Positions 46,364 to 54,965 of a stretch of 64,000 bases of DNA are shown here, one piece after another. The notes under the pieces are model-generated. The model did not search any database, had not been told where the DNA came from, and saw nothing but the letters and a program-made list of their open reading frames with translations. The stretch lies in contig CP037918.1 in assembly GCA_019356535.1 (NCBI GenBank), positions 1,954,315 through 2,018,314 on the forward strand, read 5' to 3'. How positions within the stretch are numbered: position 1 is the first letter of the stretch; each line of letters begins with the position of its first letter. The stretch comes from Chromatiaceae bacterium (lineage in GTDB: Bacteria; Pseudomonadota; Gammaproteobacteria; Chromatiales; Chromatiaceae). The translations under genes and the position numbers were made by a program.

Positions 46364-47143
46364 TCAAGCCGCCGACGCCTGGCCAAGCAGGGATTCCAGC
46401 AGACGCGAATAGGCCTGCACCGAGCGGGCCCGGGGGTCGAACTGCGCCGGCGGCAATCCCGCGCGGCTGGCTTCACGCAGTCGGGTGTCCACCGGGATGA
46501 CGCCGTCCCAGAGGTGCGCGCCGTGATTGCGTTGCAGGATCTGCAGGCTGTCGCGCGAAGCACGGGTGCGCTGATCGAAGAAGGTCGGCACCACAGTGTA
46601 GTCCAGAGGCCGGGCACGCGAGCGGGCGACCATCTCCAGGGTGTGGCACAGACGCTCCAGACCCTTGATGGCGAGAAAATCGGTCTGCACCGGCACCACC
46701 AGGTGCGAACAGGCGGCCAGCGCATTGATCAGCAGCACGCCCAGCACCGGCGGGCAATCGATGAGTACATGATCGTAATGCCCTTCCAATGCCTGCACGG
46801 TGCGGCCGATCACCCGTCCCATGCCGGCCAGCCGGCCCGACTGGCGGTCCAGAGTGGCCAACGCCACCGAAGCAGGAATCAGGTCCAGTCCCTCGCATCC
46901 GGTCTCGTGGATCAGCTTCAGCGGCTGAGGGTCACGCTTTTCGGCCACCGCACGGAACAGGTCGTAGCTACTGACCTCCAGCGAGTCCGGGTCGTAACGG
47001 AAATAGCTGGTCAGCGAGCCGTGCGGGTCCACGTCGATCAAGCAAGTACGCAATCCCCAGGCGGCGAGCAGGCCGCCCAGCGCCACCGTGGTGGTGGTCT
47101 TGCCCACCCCGCCCTTCTGGTTGGCGATGGTCCATACCTTCAT
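46364..47143 (-). CDS. ParA-family ATPase of the chemotaxis/flagellar locus (ParC-like)
   Basis: The 259-residue P-loop ATPase has a deviant Walker A KGGVGKTTTTVALG (residues 9-22), DVDPHGSLTSYF and DHVLIDCPPVLG. Orphan ParA proteins in such che clusters position polar chemotaxis arrays (ParC in Vibrio, with ParP). No parB gene is adjacent, so chromosome partitioning is unlikely. It overlaps motD by 4 bases. Confidence 0.9.
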   Translation of the reverse strand: MKVWTIANQKGGVGKTTTTVALGGLLAAWGLRTCLIDVDPHGSLTSYFRYDPDSLEVSSYDLFRAVAEKRDPQPLKLIHETGCEGLDLIPASVALATLDRQSGRLAGMGRVIGRTVQALEGHYDHVLIDCPPVLGVLLINALAACSHLVVPVQTDFLAIKGLERLCHTLEMVARSRARPLDYTVVPTFFDQRTRASRDSLQILQRNHGAHLWDGVIPVDTRLREASRAGLPPAQFDPRARSVQAYSRLLESLLGQASAA

Positions 47144-47979
47144 GGCAACTCCGTCTCCGGTTCCAGCGCCGGCCCTTCGGCCCAAGGTACGATCTGCCCG
47201 GGATCGAAGATCTCCTGCTCCTGGCCGAGGATGAGCAGGGTCACGCGGCGATTGCGCGCCCGCCCTTCTTCACTGTTGTTGTCGGCGATCGGGTGATACT
47301 CGCCGCGACCCACTGCAGCCAGGCGCCTGGGGTCGACCCCCTGGTTTTGCAGGAACTGCACTACGCTGGCGGCACGCGCCGCCGACAGCTCCCAGTTCGA
47401 ACGATAGACCGCGTTGGCGATGGGTACGTTGTCGGTATGCCCCTCCACCTGGATCGGATTGGGAATGGCCACCAGGCTACGCGCGACCTGCCTGAGGGCG
47501 TTCATGGCATCCGCCGACAGTCGCACATCGCCCGAGGAGAACAGCAGGCGTGCCTTCATGTCCACCTCGATACGGTCGCCGTTCATACGAATGTCCACCA
47601 GCCCCCGGTCGGTCCATTCCTGCAGGGAGATGGCTAGTTCATCGTACACTCGCTGCTGCGAGGCCGCCTTCTGCAAGGCACGCAAGGCCTCGCGGCGCAG
47701 CCGTTCACGGGTCGGATCCGAGGGTGCTGCCACGGGTTGCGAGAACACGATATCGACCGCTGCATCCGGCGTCTGCACACTGGGTTGCTCGACACCAAAC
47801 ACCGTGCCCAACGCCTTCGACAACACCTTGTACTTGCCCTCGTTTACCGACGAGATCGAATACATCACCACGAAAAAAGCAAAAAGCAGGGTGATGAAAT
47901 CGGCATAGGACACCAACCAGCGTTCATGGTTCTCGCCCTCGGGTTGGCGCCGGCCCTGTCTGGCTGTCAGGCGTCTCAA
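47140..47979 (-). CDS. motD: Flagellar stator protein MotD (MotB family)
   Basis: This is a 279-residue protein with one transmembrane helix containing the proton-binding Asp (VSYADFITLLFAFFVVMYSISS). A plug region follows, then a C-terminal OmpA/peptidoglycan-binding domain (IQVEGHTDNVPI, WELSAARAASVVQFL, GRARNRRVTLLI). It pairs with MotC upstream. In gammaproteobacteria with two stator sets this MotCD pair lies in the che cluster. Confidence 0.92.
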   Translation of the reverse strand: MRRLTARQGRRQPEGENHERWLVSYADFITLLFAFFVVMYSISSVNEGKYKVLSKALGTVFGVEQPSVQTPDAAVDIVFSQPVAAPSDPTRERLRREALRALQKAASQQRVYDELAISLQEWTDRGLVDIRMNGDRIEVDMKARLLFSSGDVRLSADAMNALRQVARSLVAIPNPIQVEGHTDNVPIANAVYRSNWELSAARAASVVQFLQNQGVDPRRLAAVGRGEYHPIADNNSEEGRARNRRVTLLILGQEQEIFDPGQIVPWAEGPALEPETELP

Positions 47980-48716
47980 TGGACAAACCCTCGCAAGCGA
48001 ATATCGACCATGCGCGGGTTCTCGCCCTCGGAGATGGCGACCAGCCCCTCGATCACCATCTCACGGTAGTGCGACTCACCCAGCACATGAGCCTTGATCT
48101 TGTTGGCCGTCGGCAGCAACAGCAGGTTGGCCAGACCTACACCATAGATGGTGGACACGAAGGCGGTGGCGATGCCGCTACCCAGCATGGAAGGATCGGC
48201 CAGGTTCTGCATGACCTGGATCAGGCCCATCACCGCACCGATGATACCGATCGTCGGCGCATAGCCCCCCATCGACTCGAACACCGTTGCCGCCTGCAGG
48301 TTGCGCTGCTCGTGACTGTCCAGCTCGAGCTCCAGCATGCCCCGGATGTCGTCGGGCTCATTGCCATCGACCACCAGTTGCAGGCCCTTGCGCACGAAGG
48401 GATCACGTTCCTTCTCCAGCGCTTTCTCGAGTCCCAGCAGGCCCTCGTGGCGCGCCACCCGCGCCCAACTCACCAGGCGTTTTATGCGTTCTTCAAAGGG
48501 ATAGCGTGGCGGAAACAGGATGTGTCGCAGGGAGCGCAGGGCACGCAGAAAGGTGTGCCCCGGCGTCTGCAAGAGCACGGCGCCCACAGTACCGCCGAGC
48601 ACGATCACCAGTGCCGGCCCGTTGAGCAGAGTGTCGAGCGACCCTCCCTCCAACCAATTGCCGCCAAGCAAGGCAAGCACGCCGATGCCGATGCCGAGCA
48701 GGCTCAGCCCATCCAT
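47976..48716 (-). CDS. motC: Flagellar stator protein MotC (MotA family)
   Basis: The 246-residue protein has four membrane segments. It starts MDGLSLLGIGIGVLALLGGN and includes LVIVLGGTVGAVLLQTP and MGGYAPTIGIIGAVMGLIQVM, with TAFVSTIYGVGLANLLLLP. The cytoplasmic loop with charged residues contacts FliG. It overlaps motD by 4 bases and follows cheB directly. Confidence 0.93.
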   Translation of the reverse strand: MDGLSLLGIGIGVLALLGGNWLEGGSLDTLLNGPALVIVLGGTVGAVLLQTPGHTFLRALRSLRHILFPPRYPFEERIKRLVSWARVARHEGLLGLEKALEKERDPFVRKGLQLVVDGNEPDDIRGMLELELDSHEQRNLQAATVFESMGGYAPTIGIIGAVMGLIQVMQNLADPSMLGSGIATAFVSTIYGVGLANLLLLPTANKIKAHVLGESHYREMVIEGLVAISEGENPRMVDIRLRGFVH

Positions 48717-49733
48717 CTAGCAGACCTCCCGTAGCGCGTCAGCGATGTCCTCGAGCGGCAACACGCGTTCGGCCACTCCGGCGCGCACCACCGCGGCGGG
48801 CATGCCGTATACCACGCTGCTCGCCTGATCCTGTGCCCAGACCCGGCCACCGGCCTGGTGGATACGCCGTGCGCCCTCCGCGCCGTCTGTGCCCATGCCG
48901 GTGAGCACGATGCCGAAAGCTCTTGGGCCCACGGCCTCGGCTGCCGAGCCCAGGAGGAGGTCCACGCTGGGTCGATAGAGCGCATCGCCCCCCTCTTCGA
49001 GCCGCACGTGCAGTCCGCCGTCGGCACAGACCCGGGTTTGCAGACCACCGGGCGCGACCAGCACCTGCCCCGCACGCAGCGCCATGCCATCGGTGGCCTC
49101 GCGCACGCGCAGAGCGGCGAGCGCATCCAGGCGCTCGGCATAGGCCGGCGTGAAAGTACCTGGCATGTGGATGGCGACCAGTATCGGCAAGGGAAAGTCG
49201 CCGGGCAGTGCGGCAATCAGCTGCTGCACCGCGACCGGGCCACCGGTGGAAGCACCGATCACCAGGAGGCCGGGCTGCTGCGCCCGCTGTGTCACTGGCG
49301 GCGTGGGGACCTGTCGCCCTTCGCGTCCATCCGCCCGTCCGCGCGCCAACTCCAGCACCCGCGCACGCAACAGCTCACCGGTGCGCGCTGGATCGTTGGC
49401 CGAATCCAGCTTGGGTAGAAAGTCCACCGCACCAGCATCGAGTGCATCGAGCGTGGCCTGTGCCCCCTCGTGGGTGAAGGCCGAGAACATCACGATGGGT
49501 ATCGGGCGTTCACGCATGATGCGCCGCACCGCGGCGATGCCGTCCATCACGGGCATGGCCACATCCATGGTGATGAGATCGGGCTGCAATTCGTGGCTCA
49601 GGCGCACGGCCTCCTCGCCGTCAGCTGCCTCGCCGATCACACGGATCACCGGCGAGACCTCCAGGCAGCCGCGAATACGCTTGCGATAGAAGGCGGAATC
49701 ATCGACTACCAGAACGCGGACATGCTTGGCCAT
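48717..49733 (-). CDS. cheB: Chemotaxis protein-glutamate methylesterase CheB
   Basis: The 338-residue protein has a receiver domain with phospho-acceptor Asp57 (LITMDVAMPVMDG) followed by a methylesterase domain. The latter shows IGASTGGP (catalytic Ser), IHMPGTFTPAYAERL (His) and LTGMGTDGAEGA (Asp). It demethylates receptors when phosphorylated by CheA. Three bases separate it from motC. Confidence 0.96.
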   Translation of the reverse strand: MAKHVRVLVVDDSAFYRKRIRGCLEVSPVIRVIGEAADGEEAVRLSHELQPDLITMDVAMPVMDGIAAVRRIMRERPIPIVMFSAFTHEGAQATLDALDAGAVDFLPKLDSANDPARTGELLRARVLELARGRADGREGRQVPTPPVTQRAQQPGLLVIGASTGGPVAVQQLIAALPGDFPLPILVAIHMPGTFTPAYAERLDALAALRVREATDGMALRAGQVLVAPGGLQTRVCADGGLHVRLEEGGDALYRPSVDLLLGSAAEAVGPRAFGIVLTGMGTDGAEGARRIHQAGGRVWAQDQASSVVYGMPAAVVRAGVAERVLPLEDIADALREVC

Positions 49734-49782
49734 GCGGTATCAGGACATCTGTCTATGCATATGTCCCGCCTCCTGTCGATCA

Positions 49783-52071
49783 TCAATAACGTCGCGCGTA
49801 CTTGCGCATCAGCCCGGGCACATCCAGGATCAGAGCGATCTTGCCATCGCTGGTAATGGTCGCGCCGGCCATGCCCTCCAGCCCTTGCAACAGGGCACCG
49901 AGCGGCTTGATGACCACTTCTTCCTGGCCTATCAGAAAATCCACCACCAGCCCGACCTGTACCCCACCGGCATTGACCACCACCACATGACCATTGTCCG
50001 TGGGCTGCCCCTGCATGGCGCCGTTGTGCACCAACCAGTTGCTCAGGTAGAACAGCGGCAGGGCTCGCCCGCGCACCTGAATGGTCATTTGCCCATCCAC
50101 CGTATGGGTACGCGACAGGTCCAGGTTGAAGATCTCTACCACGCTGCCCAGCGGCAATGCGAAAGGCTGCTGCCCCAGCACCACCATGAGCGTCGGCAGG
50201 ATGGCAAGCGTCAGTGGCAGCTTGATGGTGATCTTGCTGCCCTTGCCCTTTTCCGAATCGATCTCGACGGTACCATTGATCTGCGCGATCTTGGTCTTGA
50301 CCACGTCCATGCCCACCCCACGTCCGGAGACATCCGATATCTCCTCCTTGGTCGAGAAGCCGGCATGGAAGATGAGGTTGTAGCATTCCTTTTCATCGAG
50401 ACGTGCCGCCGTCTCGGCATCCATGATGCCCTTCTCGACGGCCTTGCGACGCAACACCTCGGGATCCATCCCCTTGCCGTCATCCTCGATGCACAACAGG
50501 ATGTGGTCACCCTCCTGCTCGGCCGAGAGCACCACCTTGCCGCGCCGTGGCTTGCCCACGGCCTCGCGCTCTTCGGGGGTCTCGATGCCGTGGTCCACAG
50601 CATTGCGCACCAGGTGCACCATGGGGTCGGCCAGCGCCTCGACCAGGTTCTTGTCGAGGTCGGTGTCCTCGCCGTGCATCTCCAGATCCACTTCCTTCTT
50701 CAGGTTGCGCGCCAGGTCGCGCACCACCCGGGGGAAGCGGCCGAACACCTTCTTGATCGGTTGCATGCGGGTCTTCATCACCGCCAATTGCAGATCAGAG
50801 GTCACCACGTCGAGGTTGCCAATGACGTTGCTCAGCTCCTCATCGGCCATCGAGGTCTTGAGCAGCGACAGGCGGTTGCGCACCAGCACCAGCTCGCCGA
50901 CCATGTTCATGATCTCGTCCAGGCGCTGGGTGTCCACCCGTACCGAGGTCTCGCCACTAGGACGCGCCGGCGCCTTGGCTGCCGCCTTCTTTGATGCGGC
51001 GGGCTTGTCCGGGACGGGTGCCGGAACCTCTGCTTTCAGCGGCTTCGCCTTCGGCTCGGCAGAGGCGGTCGACTGCTCCGGCTTTGGCGCCGCTTCGGCA
51101 GACACGGCCGGCGTTGCCGGTTTTGACTCCGCCTTGGCAGCGGCCGCGGGTTTCTCCCCTGCTGGGGCTGGCGCCGGGGCGGTCTGGTCCGATGCCTGCA
51201 CAGCGGTGGTCCGAGTCTCGCTCGTCACCACCTTGTCCGGATCGAACCGGCCGGGCCCATGCAACTGATCGAGCAGGGCCTCGAACTCCTCTTCGGTGAT
51301 CTCGTCACCGCCGCCAACCACCACGGCTGCCGTGTCATTCTCTTGGGGAGACGGTGTAGCAGCGGGAGGCGGCGCAGCGGCGACCTTGGACGGATCGAAT
51401 CTGCCGGGCCCGTGCAGCTCGTCGAGCAGGGCTTCGAACTCTTCTTCGGTAATCTCGTCGCCCGCACTTTCGCCGGCGCTCGGTGCGGTGGTCGGGTTGA
51501 ACTGGCCCGGGCCGTGCAGTTCGTCGAGTAGGGCCTCGAATTCGTCTTCGGTAATCTGGTCCGGGCTGGCAGTGGCCTGCGGCCCGGTTGGCGCGGCCGC
51601 CTCGACCTGCGGGGCTGGTCTGGGCACCGGCTCGGATTGTGCTTCGACGACCGACTCGGACACCGGCGCGGGCGCCTCATCTCCGGGCACGGCATAACGC
51701 TCCAGGCGTGCCAGCAGGTCGGCATCGGCAGGCTCCGGCATCTCACCGTTGCGCAGGTGATCCATGGCCGCATTGACCACATCCAGCGCCTCAAGGATGG
51801 GGTCCATCAGGTCTGGAGTCACCTTGCGCTCACCCTGGCGCAGCAGGTTGAACACGTCCTCGGCGCGGTGACAGATCTCGACCAGCGGCTCGATCGACAG
51901 GAATCCCGCCCCCCCCTTGATGGTATGAAAACCGCGGAAGATGGCGTTCAGCAGATCCATGTCGTCCGGCTGGTGCTCCAGGTCCACCAGCTGTTCGCCA
52001 AGCTGCTCGACGATCTCGGCGGCCTCTACCAGGAAGTCCTGGAGGATCTCGTCGTCTGCCTCGAAGCTCAT
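49783..52071 (-). CDS. cheA: Chemotaxis histidine kinase CheA
   Basis: The 762-residue kinase has an Hpt domain with His49 (FHTIKGGAGFL). A long linker (about 110-340) contains three near-identical ITEEEFEALLDELHGPGRFDP motifs at residues 173, 207 and 258 and an Ala/Pro/Lys-rich stretch. A dimerisation domain follows, then the HATPase with HLVRNAVDHGIE (N box), EDDGKGMDP (G1) and GRGVGMDVVK (G2), and a CheW-like C-terminus. No CheY-binding P2 domain is evident in the linker. Confidence 0.96.
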   Translation of the reverse strand: MSFEADDEILQDFLVEAAEIVEQLGEQLVDLEHQPDDMDLLNAIFRGFHTIKGGAGFLSIEPLVEICHRAEDVFNLLRQGERKVTPDLMDPILEALDVVNAAMDHLRNGEMPEPADADLLARLERYAVPGDEAPAPVSESVVEAQSEPVPRPAPQVEAAAPTGPQATASPDQITEDEFEALLDELHGPGQFNPTTAPSAGESAGDEITEEEFEALLDELHGPGRFDPSKVAAAPPPAATPSPQENDTAAVVVGGGDEITEEEFEALLDQLHGPGRFDPDKVVTSETRTTAVQASDQTAPAPAPAGEKPAAAAKAESKPATPAVSAEAAPKPEQSTASAEPKAKPLKAEVPAPVPDKPAASKKAAAKAPARPSGETSVRVDTQRLDEIMNMVGELVLVRNRLSLLKTSMADEELSNVIGNLDVVTSDLQLAVMKTRMQPIKKVFGRFPRVVRDLARNLKKEVDLEMHGEDTDLDKNLVEALADPMVHLVRNAVDHGIETPEEREAVGKPRRGKVVLSAEQEGDHILLCIEDDGKGMDPEVLRRKAVEKGIMDAETAARLDEKECYNLIFHAGFSTKEEISDVSGRGVGMDVVKTKIAQINGTVEIDSEKGKGSKITIKLPLTLAILPTLMVVLGQQPFALPLGSVVEIFNLDLSRTHTVDGQMTIQVRGRALPLFYLSNWLVHNGAMQGQPTDNGHVVVVNAGGVQVGLVVDFLIGQEEVVIKPLGALLQGLEGMAGATITSDGKIALILDVPGLMRKYARRY

Positions 52072-52074
52072 GTC

Positions 52075-52821
52075 TCAAAACCCCAAACTGGATAACAGAT
52101 CGTCGACCTCGTCCTGGCCGGACACCGCATCGCTCTTGTCCACGCCAGGCACCACCGGCCCGGCGGCCTCGATATCGCGCCCAGCCGCTTCCCTTGCCGG
52201 GCGGGGCTTGACGCCGTGCGCACCCGAGAGGCGCACCAGCTCGACCAGCTTGCCTTCCACGTCGCTCACCAGATCGATGACCTTGCGGATGATCTGGCCG
52301 GTCAGATCCTGGTAGCTCTGGGCCATCAACACCTCGGACAGCTTGGCGTGCAGGGCCTCGGAATTTTCCTGGGTGTCGCGCAAGAAGCTCTCCAATTCGC
52401 GACTCATGGCACGAAAGTCCTCGACATTCATCTGCCGGGCCTTGAAGCGCTCCCAGGACGCGGCGAGTCGGCGCGCATCGGTGCGCAAGGTCTCGGCCAG
52501 CGGCATGGCCTGTTCGACGGCACTGAGCGTGGTGTTGGCGGCGTCCTCGGTCAGCGTGATGACATGGCGCAAACGCTCAGCGGCATCAGGCATCTCGGAC
52601 TCAGCGATCTCGGCCAGACGGGCATCCATCATGAAATCCTTGATGGCATCGTGCAGTTCGCGCGTCAGCCGACCGACCTCCTGGAACAGCAAACTGTCGC
52701 GAAAACCGGCGAGTTTCGCGATCACGTCCAGCGCATCCTCTTCACGGCCTTCTTCGAGCCGGGCGACCAGGGCGCGCGCAAGCTCGAGCTTTTCGTCCTT
52801 TACTATTGCGGGCTCACCCAT
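52075..52821 (-). CDS. cheZ: CheY phosphatase CheZ
   Basis: This is a 248-residue helical protein. The catalytic region is VLMAQSYQDLTGQIIRKV (active-site Gln) and the C-terminal CheY-binding peptide is QDEVDDLLSSLGF, as in gamma- and betaproteobacterial CheZ. It lies between cheY and cheA, 3 bases before cheA. Confidence 0.95.
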   Translation of the reverse strand: MGEPAIVKDEKLELARALVARLEEGREEDALDVIAKLAGFRDSLLFQEVGRLTRELHDAIKDFMMDARLAEIAESEMPDAAERLRHVITLTEDAANTTLSAVEQAMPLAETLRTDARRLAASWERFKARQMNVEDFRAMSRELESFLRDTQENSEALHAKLSEVLMAQSYQDLTGQIIRKVIDLVSDVEGKLVELVRLSGAHGVKPRPAREAAGRDIEAAGPVVPGVDKSDAVSGQDEVDDLLSSLGF

Positions 52822-52839
52822 GACGTTTCCTTGCGATGC

Positions 52840-53226
52840 TCAGGCCGCAACCCGCTCAAAGATCTTGTTGATCTTCTCTTCCAGGGTGACCGCAGTGAAC
52901 GGTTTGACCACATAGCCATTCACACCGGCCTTGGCCGCCTCGATGATCTGCTCGCGTTTCGACTCGGCGGTCACCATCAGCACCGGCAGGTGCTTGAGCT
53001 TCTCGTCCGCGCGGATCGCCTTGAGCAGGTCGATGCCCTGCATGCCAGGCATGTTCCAGTCGGTGATCACGAAGTCGAAGTTGCCGTTCTGCAGCATCGG
53101 CAGGGCGGTGTTGCCGTCATCCGCTTCGGCGGTGTTGGTGAATCCCAGATCCCGCAACAGGTTCTTGATGATGCGCCGCATCGTGGAGAAGTCGTCCACG
53201 ATCAGGATCTTCATGTTCTTGTCCAA
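52840..53226 (-). CDS. cheY: Chemotaxis response regulator CheY
   Basis: This is a 128-residue single receiver domain. It has [22 protein letters not shown] (acidic pocket), Asp56 in [11 protein letters not shown], and the later [10 protein letters not shown] (Thr and Lys). Close to E. coli CheY throughout. A sigma-28-type promoter lies about 60 bases before its start. A shorter start 4 codons later is possible. Confidence 0.97.
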   Translation of the reverse strand: MDKNMKILIVDDFSTMRRIIKNLLRDLGFTNTAEADDGNTALPMLQNGNFDFVITDWNMPGMQGIDLLKAIRADEKLKHLPVLMVTAESKREQIIEAAKAGVNGYVVKPFTAVTLEEKINKIFERVAA

Positions 53227-53284
53227 GATAAACCTCCATAGACAACGCTCGGTTCAGTCGGTGTCGTTACATGACTCGATCCGC

Positions 53285-53311
53285 TTATCGGCCACGCGGG
53301 AAAAATGTTTA
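53285..53311 (-). promoter_or_regulatory. Sigma-28 (FliA) promoter upstream of cheY
   Basis: On the minus strand TAAACATT, an 11-base spacer and GCCGATAA match the flagellar class III consensus TAAAGTTT-N11-GCCGATAA. The -10 is perfect and the -35 matches 6 of 8 positions. It lies directly after the fliA stop codon, so FliA would drive cheYZAB and the genes that follow. Confidence 0.85.
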
Positions 53312-53319
53312 GGAGGTTC

Positions 53320-54081
53320 TCAGTCGTCACGCTCCAGCCACTCATGCAACCGAGAGCGCAGGCGAATCGCGGCCTGGCTGTGGATCTGACAGACCCGCGA
53401 TTCGCTCACACCCAGCACCTGGCCGATCTCGCGCAGGTTGAGTTCCTCGTCGTAGTACAGGGCGATCACCAGTCGTTCACGCTCGGGCAGACCGGCAATG
53501 GCATCGGCCAACGCCTCCTGGAAGCGTGACTTTTCCAGCCCCTTGAGCGGGCCGTCGAACAACGCATTGCGCTGCTGGCGCGCGTTCTCCTCGACACCGC
53601 CGGGCAGCACCTCGCTGAACTCGCACAGCTCGTCGTAGCTGAAGATGCGCGCACCTGAAGCATCGGCAAGGACCTGGTGGTATTCCTCCAGGCTCATGTC
53701 CAGCGCCTCGGCCACCTCCACATCACGCGCATCCCGCCCCTCGGCATGTTCAATCTCGCGCATCACCCGCGCCACCTCGCGCGCCTTGCGGTGCACCGAG
53801 CGCGGCGTCCAGTCGGAACGCCGGATCTCGTCGAGCATGGCGCCACGGATGCGAATGCCCGCATACGTTTCGAAGCTGGCGCCCTGGCTGGCGTCATAGT
53901 TGGCCCCGGCCTCGAGCAAGCCGATCATCCCAGCCTGGATCAGGTCCTCCACCTGCACCGAGGGCGGCAGGCGGTTCATCAAGTGATAGGCAATCCGCTT
54001 GACCAGGGACGCATGCCTGGTCACCAGGTCGTCCTGGGCATTGGTCTTGCCCGTTTCGCTATAGGTCGCCAAGCTGGTCAT
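53320..54081 (-). CDS. fliA: Flagellar sigma factor sigma-28 (FliA)
   Basis: The 253-residue sigma-70 family protein lacks region 1. It has region 2 (KRIAYHLMNRLPPSVQVEDLIQAGMIGLLEA), region 3, and region 4 with the HTH LREIGQVLGVSESRVCQIHSQA. It transcribes late flagellar and chemotaxis genes. It overlaps flhG by 4 bases. Confidence 0.97.
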   Translation of the reverse strand: MTSLATYSETGKTNAQDDLVTRHASLVKRIAYHLMNRLPPSVQVEDLIQAGMIGLLEAGANYDASQGASFETYAGIRIRGAMLDEIRRSDWTPRSVHRKAREVARVMREIEHAEGRDARDVEVAEALDMSLEEYHQVLADASGARIFSYDELCEFSEVLPGGVEENARQQRNALFDGPLKGLEKSRFQEALADAIAGLPERERLVIALYYDEELNLREIGQVLGVSESRVCQIHSQAAIRLRSRLHEWLERDD

Positions 54082-54965
54082 GGCGCCACCTCCCCGTATT
54101 CACTGGAAAACTGAATGAGCCGTTCGACAAAAAACTGCACCTGCCCGCTGGCGCCCTTGGGCTGGGGCCAGGACTCGACCTTGCGGGCCAGGTTGCGGAA
54201 CCCCTGGGTCACCCGCGAACGCGGGAAGGCCTGCACCACCGGGCGCTGCGCGCGCACCGCACGGCGCAGGCTCTCATCCATCGGCAGCGCGCCCATGAAG
54301 CTGAGCATCACGTCCAGGTAGCGGTCGGTGACACGACACATCTTGTTGTAGAGCTCGCGTCCCTCCTGCGCGCTGCGTACCATGTTGGCGAGGATGCGGA
54401 AGCGGTAGTGGCCGTAGTCGCGGTTGAGCAGCTTGATGATGGCGTAGGCATCGGTGATCGAGGCCGGCTCGTCACAAACCACCACGATGATCTCGTGCGA
54501 AGCGCGCGAGAAGCTCAGCACCGTGTCAGAGATGCCGGCGGCGGTGTCCACGATCAGCGTATCGATATCCGCCGCCATGTCGGAGAACGCACGGATCAGT
54601 CCGGTGTGCTCGCGCGGCCCCATCTCCGACAGCGCCTGAATGCCGGAGGCCCCGGGGACTACCTTGAGCCCGGACGGCCCCTCGATCACCACCTCCTCCA
54701 GGCTGCGCTCACCGCGCAGCACGTGCGAGATGTCGTACTCCGGGTGCAAGCCCAGCACCACGTCGATGTTGGCCAGGCCCAGATCGGCATCCAGTAACAT
54801 CACCCGGTGTCCTATCTCACACAGCGCCACACCGAGGTTGACCGAGATATTGGTCTTGCCGACCCCCCCCTTGCCACCTGTCACCGCGATGGCACGCACC
54901 GGGCCGGAGGCCACCATCCGCCGCAGGCCACTGGCCTGGTCCATATCACCTTCAGACGCGAGCAT
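54078..54965 (-). CDS. flhG: Flagellar number regulator FlhG/FleN (MinD-like ATPase)
   Basis: This is a 295-residue ParA/MinD-family ATPase. It has deviant Walker A VTGGKGGVGKTNISVNL, DADLGLANIDVVLGL and IVDTAAGISD. It controls flagellar number with FlhF and (in Pseudomonas) FleQ. Start uncertain: the ATG at 54965 (GGAGG upstream) overlaps flhF by 14 bases, while another ATG at 54944 (AAGGTG upstream) would give 288 residues. Confidence 0.95.
   Translation of the reverse strand: MLASEGDMDQASGLRRMVASGPVRAIAVTGGKGGVGKTNISVNLGVALCEIGHRVMLLDADLGLANIDVVLGLHPEYDISHVLRGERSLEEVVIEGPSGLKVVPGASGIQALSEMGPREHTGLIRAFSDMAADIDTLIVDTAAGISDTVLSFSRASHEIIVVVCDEPASITDAYAIIKLLNRDYGHYRFRILANMVRSAQEGRELYNKMCRVTDRYLDVMLSFMGALPMDESLRRAVRAQRPVVQAFPRSRVTQGFRNLARKVESWPQPKGASGQVQFFVERLIQFSSEYGEVAP

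Noticed and set aside
46364..47143. Chromosome-partitioning ParA
   Set aside because: There is no parB or parS-like site nearby and the gene is embedded in the mot/che operon, so an array-positioning role is more likely.
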